Part shown: piece after piece, positions 1 through 9,472 of the stretch
How positions within the stretch are numbered: the stretch's first letter is position 1
Layout: the number at the start of each line of letters is the position of its first letter
Assembly (NCBI GenBank): GCA_963662175.1
Contig: OY759221.1
Coordinates: forward strand, 1,364,001-1,428,000
Length of the DNA: 64,000 nt
DNA from: Aradus depressus
Lineage: Eukaryota > Arthropoda > Insecta > Hemiptera > Aradidae
Direction: 5' to 3'
The notes under the pieces: generated by a model
What the model was told of the DNA's origin: nothing
What the model saw: only the letters and a program-made list of their open reading frames with translations
The model's database searches: none
Program-made: the position numbers and the translations under genes

Positions 1-487
1 GACCCATAGCTAGGACGTAGTTAGGAACGCTGGGCAACATAGCTAGTATGTGCCTTGCAACAGCGGACCCACAGCTAGGACGTAGTTAGGAACGCTGGGC
101 ACCACAGCTAGTATGTGCCTTGCAACAGCGGACCCACAGCTAGGACGTAGTTAGGAACGCTGGGCACCACATCTAGTATGCACCTTCCAACAGCGGACCC
201 CACAACTAGTACTTAGTTGGGAACGCTGGGCAACATAGCTAGTATGTGCCTTGCAACAGCGGACCCACAGCTAGGACGTAGTTAGGAACGCTGGGCATCA
301 CAGCTAGTAAATGTTTTGTAGGTGCCTTGCAACAGCGAACCCCACAGCTAGTACATAGTTAGGAACGCTGGGGCTGAGCACTACTGCTAGTATGTGCCTT
401 GCAACAGCGGACCCCACAGCTAGTACGATTTTAGGATGCTGGGCATCACAGCTAGTAAATGTCTTGCAACAGTGAACCCCAAGTGAA
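1..487. repeat. 65-bp tandem repeat array
   Basis: About seven units of 65 bp run from the window edge. Unit starts at 1, 66 and 131 are nearly identical, and later units carry substitutions and small indels. Each unit holds the phrases 'gctaggacgtagttagg' and 'tatgtgccttgcaacagcg'. A single diverged unit reappears near 59610, beside the same downstream repeat, so the array appears to be part of a dispersed composite element. Confidence 0.9.
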
Positions 488-1425
488 ATTTCGTGACAAT
501 CCAATTATCCGTGGATGACTTATCACTATACTTATACTTAGGCCCCCATCAACCCGTTTAAAATTTTGTGACATATTCACCCTATATTTCTATTTGGCTT
601 CTAAGAATATTACATGTGAAATTCCATGACAATACGACCAACCTTTAATGAGCTAGTACTATATTTATACTTAGGCCCCCCCACAGCCCCCCCTCCCGTA
701 CAAAATTTTGAGCCGTCACACCGCCTATTTTTCTATTTGGCCTTCAGGAATACTACATGTGAAATTTCGTGACAATCTGACCAACCGTTAATGAGCTAGC
801 ACTATATTAATACTTAGGCCTACCCCCAAAACCTCCCCTCCCGTTCAAAACTTTGGGTCGCCACACACCTTATATTTCTATTTGGCTTTTAAAAATACTA
901 CATGTGAAATTTCGTGACAATACGATCAACCGTTAAAGAGTTAGCTCTATATTTATACTTAGGCCCCCCCCCCACAACCCCCCTTCCCGTTCAGAACTTT
1001 GGGACACCACACACCTTATTTTTCTATTTGGCCTCCAGGAATACTACATGGGAAATTTCGTGACAATATGATCAACCGTTAAAGAGTTAGCTCTATATTT
1101 ATACTTAGGCCCCCCCACAACCCCCCCTCCCGTTCAAAACTTTGGGGCGCCACACATCTTTTTTTCCTATTTGGCCTTTAAGTATACTACATACGTAATT
1201 TCATTACAATCTAACCATTAGTTAATGAGTTAGCACTATTTATATACTTAGGCCCCCCCTACAACCCCCCCCCCTCCCGTTCAAAATTTTGGGACGCCAC
1301 ATAGCCTATCATTCAATCGGTGTCTAAAGGATGCTACATGTGGAGTATCATGAAGATCCGTCCAGCGGTTTGGTCGTGATGCTGGAGCAAACCCACAAAC
1401 AAACCCCGTTTCAGCTTTATTGTTA
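488..1425. repeat. Degenerate tandem repeat, about 145-bp unit
   Basis: Six diverged units of 143-146 bp, marked by 'acatgtgaaat' near 612, 755, 900 and 1046. Each contains a C-rich run and 'cccgttcaaaattttg'. The last unit ends with 'agatccgtccagcggttt' and a CAAACCCACAAA-type tail. The same units and the same ending occur at 59985-60385. No coding potential is visible. Confidence 0.85.
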
Positions 1426-1442
1426 TAGAAGATTATGAAGGT

Positions 1443-1745
1443 GGGTGGAAGAGGACGGGTAGTTAAGAGATTGCTCAGTTAAAAATCCCAATAACTGCCG
1501 ATGTAATGAATGTATCAACATCAAATTTCGTATTTAAAATTAACATCCACTGAGGACATAACCAGTCAAATTTCAGAGATATCAACTGAGGGAAGGGGGG
1601 AGTTCTGGGGAGGGGGCTCAATTCAAAAATCCCAATAACTGCCGATGTAATGAATGTATCAACATCAAATTTCGTATTTAAAATTAAAATCCACTGAGGA
1701 CATAACTACTCAAATTTCTGCGATATCGGCTGAGGGGATGGGCCA
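1443..1745 (-). repeat. R-family repeat, 144-bp direct duplication
   Basis: Two copies, offset by 144 bp, of 'ataactgccgatgtaatgaa' and its following sequence (starting near 1481 and 1625). This phrase is the hallmark of the dispersed R repeat seen at many other places in the window. It lies in minus orientation relative to the version starting 'gtcggtgaatcaccgac'. No open reading frame. Confidence 0.75.
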
Positions 1746-2068
1746 CAACCCTCCCTCCCGTTCAAAATTTTGAGCCCTCACACACCTTATTTTCTATTTA
1801 ACCTTCAGGAATACTACATTTGAAATTTCGTAATAATCCGACCATTAGTTAATAACCTATCGGTATCTTCATATTTAGCCCCTACCCCTACAACCCTTCC
1901 TCCCGTTCAAAATGTTGAGCCGTCACACACCCTGTTTTTCTATTTATTTGGCCGAGAGTTGCAAATGGGAAATTGTAAAAAAGTTTCATTTCTTACGGTA
2001 ATTGAATGAGTGTAAAACTGAGCGTTATATAATATGTGTGAACAATAAGTAAAGATAAATAAAAAGAC

Positions 2069-2811
2069 ACAATTTTTATATTTTTAAAGACTGATTTCTC
2101 ATGTTGTCTGTAAAGTCGGTTTACGGCCGGTAGGTTGACGTGACTACGTCATAACATCACAGTAGTATAATACACAAAAGAAGTGGAAGTAACAATAAAT
2201 GATTGTTGAAATAAAAAAAACAAGAATTCACAAATAACACCAAAGGACAGCGTGCTCGAAATTGAAGATAAATATTTTTTCCATCATATTACTCCAGTTT
2301 AAAATAATACTGAATATGACGAGCTTTGAATTATATTTTTAAATGCAATACTTTTCAAGGCACCGAAGGACGGCATGCTCAAAAGTGTAGGTAGGCGATT
2401 TTTCCATCATATTACTCCAATCGGACAACATACTCAATATGACGAGCTTTGAATTATATTTTTAAATGCAATACTTTTCAAGGCACCGAAGGACGGCATG
2501 CTCAAAAGTGTAGGTAGGCGATTTTTCCATCATATTACTCCAATCGGACAACATACTCAATATGACGAGCTTTGAGTTATATTTTTAAATGCAATACTTT
2601 TCAAGGCACCGAAGGACGGCATGCTCAAAATTGTAGGTAGGCGATTATTCCATCATTATACTTCAGTTTAAAATAATACTGAATACAATGATGATGATGA
2701 TCATGCTAGGACATGATATGGTAGGCTACACGAATGCAGGGTTCGACATGTTAGATCACGAAAGTGCCTGTTCAAGGTCACGAAATCAGTCTTTAAAAAT
2801 ATAAAAATTGT
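2069..2811. mobile_element. Non-autonomous element with 30-bp inverted ends
   Basis: Perfect 30-bp inverted repeats lie at 2069-2098 and 2782-2811 (inner end 'aagactgatttc' and its complement). The interior has about four tandem 123-bp units (about 2238-2690; unit starts at 2341, 2464 and 2587). There is no coding capacity and no certain target duplication. The superfamily is unknown; a MITE carrying an internal satellite is the simplest reading. Confidence 0.6.
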
Positions 2812-2875
2812 TACTAGTGGGCTAATTAAAAAAAATATAGGGGCACAGGCGAGGGGTGAGATAAAAATGTAAAGC

Positions 2876-3292
2876 AGGGTTTAGAGGGAGAGCGGAAACT
2901 TATAGAGGTTTAGAGGAAGAGCGGAAACTTATTGAGGTTTAGAGGGGGAGGGGAACTTATTGAGGTTTAGAGGAAGAGCGGAAACTTATTGAGGTTTAGA
3001 GTGAGAGCGGAAACTTATTTAGATGGGGAAGTAGATTGGTAGTGATTCAAAGGACAAAAATTGAGATCAAAAAATTAGGGGAGGGGGGGGGGTTATTGAG
3101 GTTTGGAGGGAGAGCGGAAACTTATTGAGGTTTAGAGGGAGAGCGGAAACTTATTGGGGTTTAGAGGGAGAGTGGAAACTTATTAAGGTTAGGAGGGAGA
3201 GTGGAAACTTATTGAGTTTTAGAGGAAGAGTGTAAACTTATTGAGGTTTAGAGGGAGAGTGTAAACTTATTGAGGTTTAGAGGGAGAGCCTC
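2876..3292. repeat. 29-bp tandem array of an R-repeat segment
   Basis: About twelve imperfect units of roughly 29 bp with the core 'gtttagagggagagcggaaa'. The same core occurs singly inside dispersed repeats at about 26265, 35730, 37855, 53030 and 61495, so the array is a local expansion of one segment of that family. 3300-3510 beyond it is more GC-rich (repeated CTCGAG-type words) and holds no recognisable gene. Confidence 0.8.
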
Positions 3293-3897
3293 GAGGGAGA
3301 GCCGAACGCTCGAGCCTCGAGCCGAACGCTCGAGCCTCGAGATCATGCCTCTCTCCCTCGCTCGTGTCGCCTTCTCTCTTGGGGAACGTGACATGACGTC
3401 ACACTTTTTCGAACATGCGGCCCGTCGCATCGATTTATTAGACGTAGTCACGTCAAAAGATATACATGTCAAAAATATAGAGAGGGGCTTTATAAGTGCT
3501 CGACAATGAATTTAACCCTTATGTCTACGGATGGGTCCAGCCAGACCCATTTCAAAAACACTTATTAAAAAAAGTATAAAATTTTCCACAGAATGAGATG
3601 AAACTTCATGATATCCTCAACGAGAATGTTGAGAACAGGTTCCTAAAAAGAAACTTCGAAAAAAATAATTTTTGTCGAATTTCTGTGAAATTTTGTAAAT
3701 CACAACTTCTGGTCTACGGATGGGTCTATACAGACCCATGTATATAATATATTATATTTCTACCTTATCTTTATTGTCAATCCAGGGTATTTCATAAATA
3801 GATTATTTCACTTTAGTTTACAACTAATAGTGATTCTAGCAAGTCGTAGAATTGTAGTTTGTGTTATTTTCTATAAAAATTAATTTTTGTTGATAAA

Positions 3898-6595
3898 ATG
3901 AGTGAAGATTTTGAGAATGTTCCTCATTATACACTGAGTCGGTAAGTTTTTCCTCTATATTACTCACTTCATTGTTTAGCCCTAACTACTTATGTTACTG
4001 TACCCCAACGATAGATACACGTGTTGGGGAAGCCACCAAACAAATGAACATTTTTGATCTTCTTGTATTTTTCCTCTATATTACTCACTTCATTGTTTAG
4101 CCCTAACTACTTATGTTACTGTACCCCAACGATAGATACACGTGTTGGGGAAGCCACCAAACAAATGAACATTTTTGATCTTCTTGTATTTTTCCTCTAT
4201 ATTACTCACTTCATTGTTTAGCCCTAACTACTTATGTTACTGTACCCCAACGATAGATACACGTGTTGGGGAAGCCACCAAACAAATGAACATTTTTGAT
4301 CTTCTTGTATTTTTCCTCTATATTACTCACTTCATTGTTTAGCCCTAACTACTTATGTTACTGTACCCCAACGATAGATACACGTGTTGGGGAAGCCACC
4401 AAACAAATGAACATTTTTGATCTTCTTGTATTTTTCCTCTATATTACTCACTTCATTGTTTAGCCCTAACTACTTATGTTACTGTACCCCAACGATAGAT
4501 GTACGTGTTGGGGAAGCCACCAAACAAATGAACATTTTTGATCTTCTTGTATTTTTCCTCTATATTACTCACTTCATTGTTTAGCCCTAACTACTTATGT
4601 TACTGTACCCCAACGATAGATACACGTGTTGGGGAAGCCACCAAACAAATGAACATTTTTGATCTTCTTGTATTTTTCCTCTATATTACTCACTTCATTG
4701 TTTAGCCCTAACTACTTATGTTACTGTACCCCAACGATAGATACACGTGTTGGGGAAGCCACCAAACAAATGAACATTTTTGATCTTCTTGTATTTTTCC
4801 TCTATATTACTCACTTCATTGTTTAGCCCTAACTACTTATGTTACTGTACCCCAACGATAGATACACGTGTTGGGGAAGCCACCAAACAAATGAACATTT
4901 TTGATCTTCTTGTATTTTTCCTCTATATTACTCACTTCATTGTTTAGCCCTAACTACTTATGTTACTGTACCCCAACGATAGATGTACGTGTTGGGGAAG
5001 CCACCAAACAAATGAACATTTTTGATCTTCTTGTATTTTTCCTCTATATTACTCACTTCATTGTTTAGCCCTAACTACTTATGTTACTGTACCCCAACGA
5101 TAGATACACGTGTTGGGGAAGCCACCAAACAAATGAACATTTTTGATCTTCTTGTATTTTTCCTCTATATTACTCACTTCATTGTTTAGCCCTAACTACT
5201 TATGTTACTGTACCCCAACGATAGATACACGTGTTGGGGAAGCCACCAAACAAATGAACATTTTTGATCTTCTTGTATTTTTCCTCTATATTACTCACTT
5301 CATTGTTTAGCCCTAACTACTTATGTTACTGTACCCCAACGATAGATACACGTGTTGGGGAAGCCACCAAACAAATGAACATTTTTGATCTTCTTGTATT
5401 TTTCCTCTATATTACTCACTTCATTGTTTAGCCCTAACTACTTATGTTACTGTACCCCAACGATAGATACACGTGTTGGGGAAGCCACCAAACAAATGAA
5501 CATTTTTGATCTTCTTGTATTTTTCCTCTATATTACTCACTTCATTGTTTAGCCCTAACTACTTATGTTACTGTACCCCAACGATAGATGTACGTGTTGG
5601 GGAAGCCACCAAACAAATGAACATTTTTGATCTTCTTGTATTTTTCCTCTATATTACTCACTTCATTGTTTAGCCCTAACTACTTATGTTACTGTACCCC
5701 AACGATAGATACACGTGTTGGGGAAGCCACCAAACAAATGAACATTTTTGATCTTCTTGTATTTTTCAGTGCTTTGATACAAAATTCTGGTTGTGGTCTT
5801 TTTCTTACGATTTGCCTTGCTGATTACTTTTGTCTTATTCGTTCAAATAAACTGTTTTAGCATGAAGGAGGAAGAAAGGGAGGCATATTATTGTCGAATT
5901 GGTGAATTTTTGTCAAGAAACAACGAAGATTCAGATAAGGGTGCGGAAGATACAAATGAAGAGTACATCCTTGATGCATGTGCTTCGGATGAAGAACAAG
6001 TTGTTGTAGTTGAAAGAGAAGCTGATAAAGAAGATAATAGTGACTATGAAGAGGAACTGGCTGCGCTAAAGAATGCTGTTGTGTCACAACAACAACAACA
6101 ACAAGATCATAGTAAATATTTTGTGTCTCGAGATGGAACCAGATGGAATAAAATACCACCTTCATCAACTCGGGTACGAATCCACAATCAAAATTTCCAT
6201 AGGAAGAAATCCACTAGATATGTTGAAATAAATTATCACTGAGGACGTTGTTGTAATCATTATACGAGAAACAAACAGAAAGGTGCTAGAAGCCACCGAA
6301 AGATAAACAATCTAAGTTGTGGAAAAGTTTAACAGTAAAAGAGCTATATGCATATTTTGAAATGCTACTGGCCGCCGGGGTAAACCACTGTAATGCACAG
6401 CACACAAAAGAGCTATGGAAAACGAATGCTCTCTCAGTGTTTAGAGCCACAATGGCTATTCGGCGTTTCTGGGCCATTAGCCGTTTTATTAGGTTTGAAG
6501 ACCAGAGAACTAGAATGCAAATAAAGCAGCCCCAACATTCTAAGCAATTTCAGAAATGCTTCAAGTGTATCAGCAGTGAAGGGGAAAATAGTTAA
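3898..6595 (+). pseudogene. piggyBac-like transposase, frameshifted and truncated
   Basis: The best model starts at ATG 3898 (MSEDFENVPHYTLSR), splices out an intron from the GTAAGT at 3942 to an AG ending at 5859, and continues in an acidic region (MKEEEREAYY...) that reads to 6242. The acidic amino terminus, a Gln run and a KYF-SRDGT-W segment fit piggyBac transposases. Another frame at 6317-6595 continues with SLTVKELYAYF and FRATMAIRRFWAISRFIRF, typical of the start of the DDE_Tnp_1_7 domain, then stops. A frameshift lies between the two parts. The catalytic aspartate region and cysteine-rich tail are missing, consistent with a large internal deletion. The splice model is inferred; the domain assignment is firmer. 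Confidence 0.8.
3947..5768. repeat. 121-bp tandem array inside transposase intron
   Basis: About fifteen nearly perfect 121-bp units lie entirely inside the predicted piggyBac intron. The only regular difference is gatagatACACG versus gatagatGTACG. The GTACG form occurs in units 5, 9 and 14 (near 4500, 4984 and 5589), four and five units apart, which suggests expansion of multi-unit blocks. Confidence 0.95.
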
Positions 6596-7037
6596 TAAAG
6601 TTTTCTTTTAAGTTTTGTTTTTTAAGTAATCTTTTGTTTAATAGAAAAGTATAACTTAAAAAAAAAAATGTTTTTTCATTTTTTGTATAAAAATTATTGA
6701 ATAATTATTAATTAATTAATAAGTAAACAATTACGATAGTAAACGTTACTTTAGTTCAATTTCATTGATTAAGCTTTATTCCTTCCTTTTAGTAGGTATG
6801 TAATTTCTACAAAAAACATGTATGGGTCTGGCTGGACCCATCCGTAGACTGACGTATCATTGAATGGTCCGTAGACATAAGGGTTAAAAAAATATGTGAG
6901 AGGACCTTCCATAGCACTGCTCTGCATAGTTTACCTCAGTACCTTGGAGCACATCTTTATTGGATATACTTACGTGACATGACACGAACAATTCTCCTCT
7001 TATCAAATACTATTTTTATATTTATATAAAAAGAAAA

Positions 7038-7097
7038 ATATTAAATTCAGTTTTGGAAAATGTGTTATAACACATTTTCCAAAACTGAATTTAATAT
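7038..7097. repeat. 60-bp perfect palindrome
   Basis: 7038-7067 is exactly the reverse complement of 7068-7097, with no spacer (centre TGTGTTA/TAACACA). It sits about 150 bp outside the piggyBac right end. It could be the remains of two head-to-head MITE tips or an extruding cruciform. No gene is visible in it. Confidence 0.9.
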
Positions 7098-7149
7098 ATA
7101 TATTTTTTTTGAGTTTCTCTCAATATAAAACTTTTTAGTTACTTCTACT

Positions 7150-7495
7150 CATGCTCAGGCTTTAACGTCATATCGCCTTATGCGTGCTTGCATATTGAGG
7201 TCAAGATCGCGGGTTCAAAACCCGGCTGAGGCCTTTAGTTTATTTTATCTGGGAGGTAAAAAAAAAATTGAGCACGCCGTCCTTCGGATGGGACGTTAAG
7301 CTATGGTCCTGAGCCTGTATGATTTCAGATACTCGTTAAAGACCCCTACCCTAGATGAATAAAAATTTATGGTAGGCCGAATTTAGGACTCCTATTGTAG
7401 ATTCGAGGTCATGTCCACCAGAGTGACAAAGAGCGCATTGGTATTAGGCGAAATGACGTTGTAATTAAAAGATCGGGCATGAGACAATAACTAAC
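7150..7495 (+). mobile_element. tRNA-derived SINE (family 1)
   Basis: The tRNA-related head has a B-box-like GGTTCAAAACC near 7212 but its first part is diverged. The body carries 'gagcacgccgtccttcg' and 'gacccctaccctag', and the tail carries 'gggcatgag...ataactaac'. The same body occurs at 8065-8407, 16757-16975, 31395-31590, 37170-37475 and 44356-44612, with 3' fragments elsewhere. Confidence 0.8.
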
Positions 7496-8064
7496 TAGCA
7501 GTAAATAGATTTTTACTTTATTTTCTATTTTTATTTAGTGTTATCTCTATGTATTATATTATGTTTTATATTTTATCTAAAACTATGGTAGACTATTCCA
7601 GGTTTTCTTTAGACTGTTTTGGGCTTTGGCTTTATATCAGTTACAAAAATGTATTTTCATTGTATTGTTTTGAAGTGAAGAAATACAAATACTAGGCTCA
7701 CGATTATGTTCCTATCTTATTCAGTAAAAATTGTTAGTTGTAGATGGGTAATAAATGACTGCAATTAAGTCCAGCCCACACAGAATATAGATATATCCAG
7801 GTTCAACGCTTGATAGGATAGGATTTGGAGTTTAAGGACGCAAAACAGCAAAGGTCATCAGCGTCCAGCTTGATGAACTTACTTGGAAATCGTATAAATA
7901 TAATCGTTGAGACTTCACATTGTTGGGCTTATCTCCGTTTCACAAAAACATTATAAAGGGAAGTAGCTAGAAAATAAAGTTTTCCTAGTTTATAGATTAT
8001 TTCTGTTCCTGCAAAACAACTATGGAAATGTTAATTTGATCTAATAAATAAAAGCCGTCATTTG

Positions 8065-8407
8065 GTAGTTAGTTATTATGACTCACGTCCGGACTTTAAC
8101 TACGAGGTCATATCACCTACTACCAAAGCGCCCTTTCGTCACTCTGGTGGAGATGAGCCCGACTCTACTATGGGAGTCCTAAATTTTGCCTACCCTAAAT
8201 TTTTATTCACCTAGAGCAGGGGTCTTTAACGAGTATCTGACATGGTACAGGCTTGGGACCATCCCTTAACGTCCCATCCAAAGGACGGCGTGCTTAAGTT
8301 TATTTTTCCTCCCGGATAAAATAAACTGAGGGCCTTGGTCGGGTTTTGAACTCACGAACTTGAGGTCAGGAGGCAAGCACGCATACCACTGAGCTACCGG
8401 CGCCCTC
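8065..8407 (-). mobile_element. tRNA-derived SINE (family 1), full length with TSD
   Basis: The most complete copy. Read on the minus strand it starts GGCGCCGGTAGCTCAGTGGT, a tRNA 5' half with a good A box, followed by a B-box-like GAGTTCAAAACC and the family body and tail. The 12-bp direct repeat 'agccgtcatttg' at 8053-8064 and 8408-8419 flanks it exactly, a target duplication showing LINE-driven insertion. Confidence 0.9.
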
Positions 8408-8531
8408 AGCCGTCATTTGTTGTTACTTGGTTAATACCAGGAAGACAGCTCAAAAAGTGAAAAACGTTTCTCATTACGTCAATGTTGAGTGAAGTCGAGG
8501 TTCTCTTGTGTAAATAAAAACGTCAGTATTT

Positions 8532-8572
8532 GGCCAACGTTTCAGAAACTATTTATTTCCTTCTTCAGGGCC
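8532..8572 (-). ncRNA. Hammerhead-like motif at a PLE-type end
   Basis: On the minus strand: stem I GGCC/GGCC, core CUGAAGA, stem II AGGAA/UUUCU, then GAAA, a tiny palindromic stem III (ACGU) and U at the cleavage position. Order and conserved bases match a type I hammerhead with a minimal stem III. The following minus-strand sequence (GGCCAAATACTGA...) is repeated in diverged form near 49630-49660. Self-cleavage is inferred. Confidence 0.45.
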
Positions 8573-9351
8573 TTATACTCGAGTGGTTGTGAACGGTTAG
8601 TGAGGATCCTGTTTTGTCTGTAATATGATTACTCGCCATGGTCATAAAGTGAATTTGATAATGTCGACAGAATATTCTGACATATGTATAATAGAGCAAT
8701 TTTGTTGCAACCATTAGGATCTGTTATCGGTTGGAAGCTATCCAATTATCTTAAAATATCCCGTTTTTGTCCCATCAAAATTAAACAAGGTTAATAAAAT
8801 AAAGTCATGAAATCCTATTTTAATAATTTAATCAACATAATATGTACCTACATAATAGGTACATATTATGTACCTACATAATAAAAGTCTTAATAAAAAC
8901 AATATTCAATTCAGTTGAAAACTCGATCTCATTTTTTAATTTTTACAATACTTATACTAAAGGTATAATAGAAAAAAAAAATAATAAAGTTACGTTACGG
9001 ATGGGGGAGGGGGGGGTAGAAAGAAGAGTGTGAAACTACGTGGTAAAATGAAAACCACCCTTTCCCGGGGAGGGGGGGGCGAGTGGGAGAGCAAAATATC
9101 CTAAATATCTCCAATATTACATTACGCTTTAATTACGTGACACAATTTTCCAGAATTGTATTAATTTTTCCATAAACTATTTATGGACAGCCATCTCTGG
9201 AAAACTTTGTGCATAGACTTCTTTCATATTTTTTCTAATCAAATAAATAGTTAAACAGCTTGATAGTTCACCTGATTAGTTTGGTCATCCCTTGACATGT
9301 TGTTTTGAGACTTTAAAAAAAAAAAAAGTTTTGCTCGTCTTGCGGTAATTC

Positions 9352-9472
9352 TGATGGAGAAATCCAATTTAATAACCTTCCTTTCTGATAACCATGTAAC
9401 CAAAGTGACTATTTTTTAGTTTGAAATCTTTCTATTTTATTAAAACTCTTATTTTGAATGGAAACTTCTGAA
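9352..9472 (+). promoter_or_regulatory. Conserved 5' block of zinc-finger gene A
   Basis: The roughly 120 bp before the start codon resembles the blocks before genes B and C. Shared points are AATAACCTTCC near 9371 (GATAACCT(C/T)CC in B and C), a TTTCTTCA/TTTCT tract and 'cttctgaaATGGA' at the start. It probably holds 5' UTR and perhaps core promoter. No clear TATA box is seen. Confidence 0.4.

Larger units (their letters stand above)
3512..6887 (+). mobile_element. piggyBac-like DNA transposon, internally deleted
   Basis: The element is bounded by TTAA at 3512-3515 and 6884-6887, the piggyBac-specific target duplication. Terminal inverted repeats begin CCCTTATGTCTACGGA (16 bp, left from 3516; right is the complement ending at 6883). 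A further inverted segment, 3523-3550 versus 6822-6849, is contiguous with the left tip but lies about 34 bp inside the right tip. Such asymmetric subterminal repeats are typical of the superfamily. A third related segment lies at 3713-3741. The interior codes for the amino-terminal part of a transposase only, so this copy cannot be autonomous. Confidence 0.9.

Noticed and set aside
1..487. CRISPR-like array
   Set aside because: The 65-bp units are joined directly with no unique spacers of constant size, and the context is eukaryotic.
5627..5860. 77-codon open frame at the end of the 121-bp array as transposase exon
   Set aside because: It runs across the array and ends at TAG 5858-5860. A splice at that same AG joins the first exon to the acidic region in frame, so the stretch is more likely intron.
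7200..7230. tRNA gene
   Set aside because: A B-box-like word is present but no cloverleaf closes, and the head is followed by the SINE body found in many copies.
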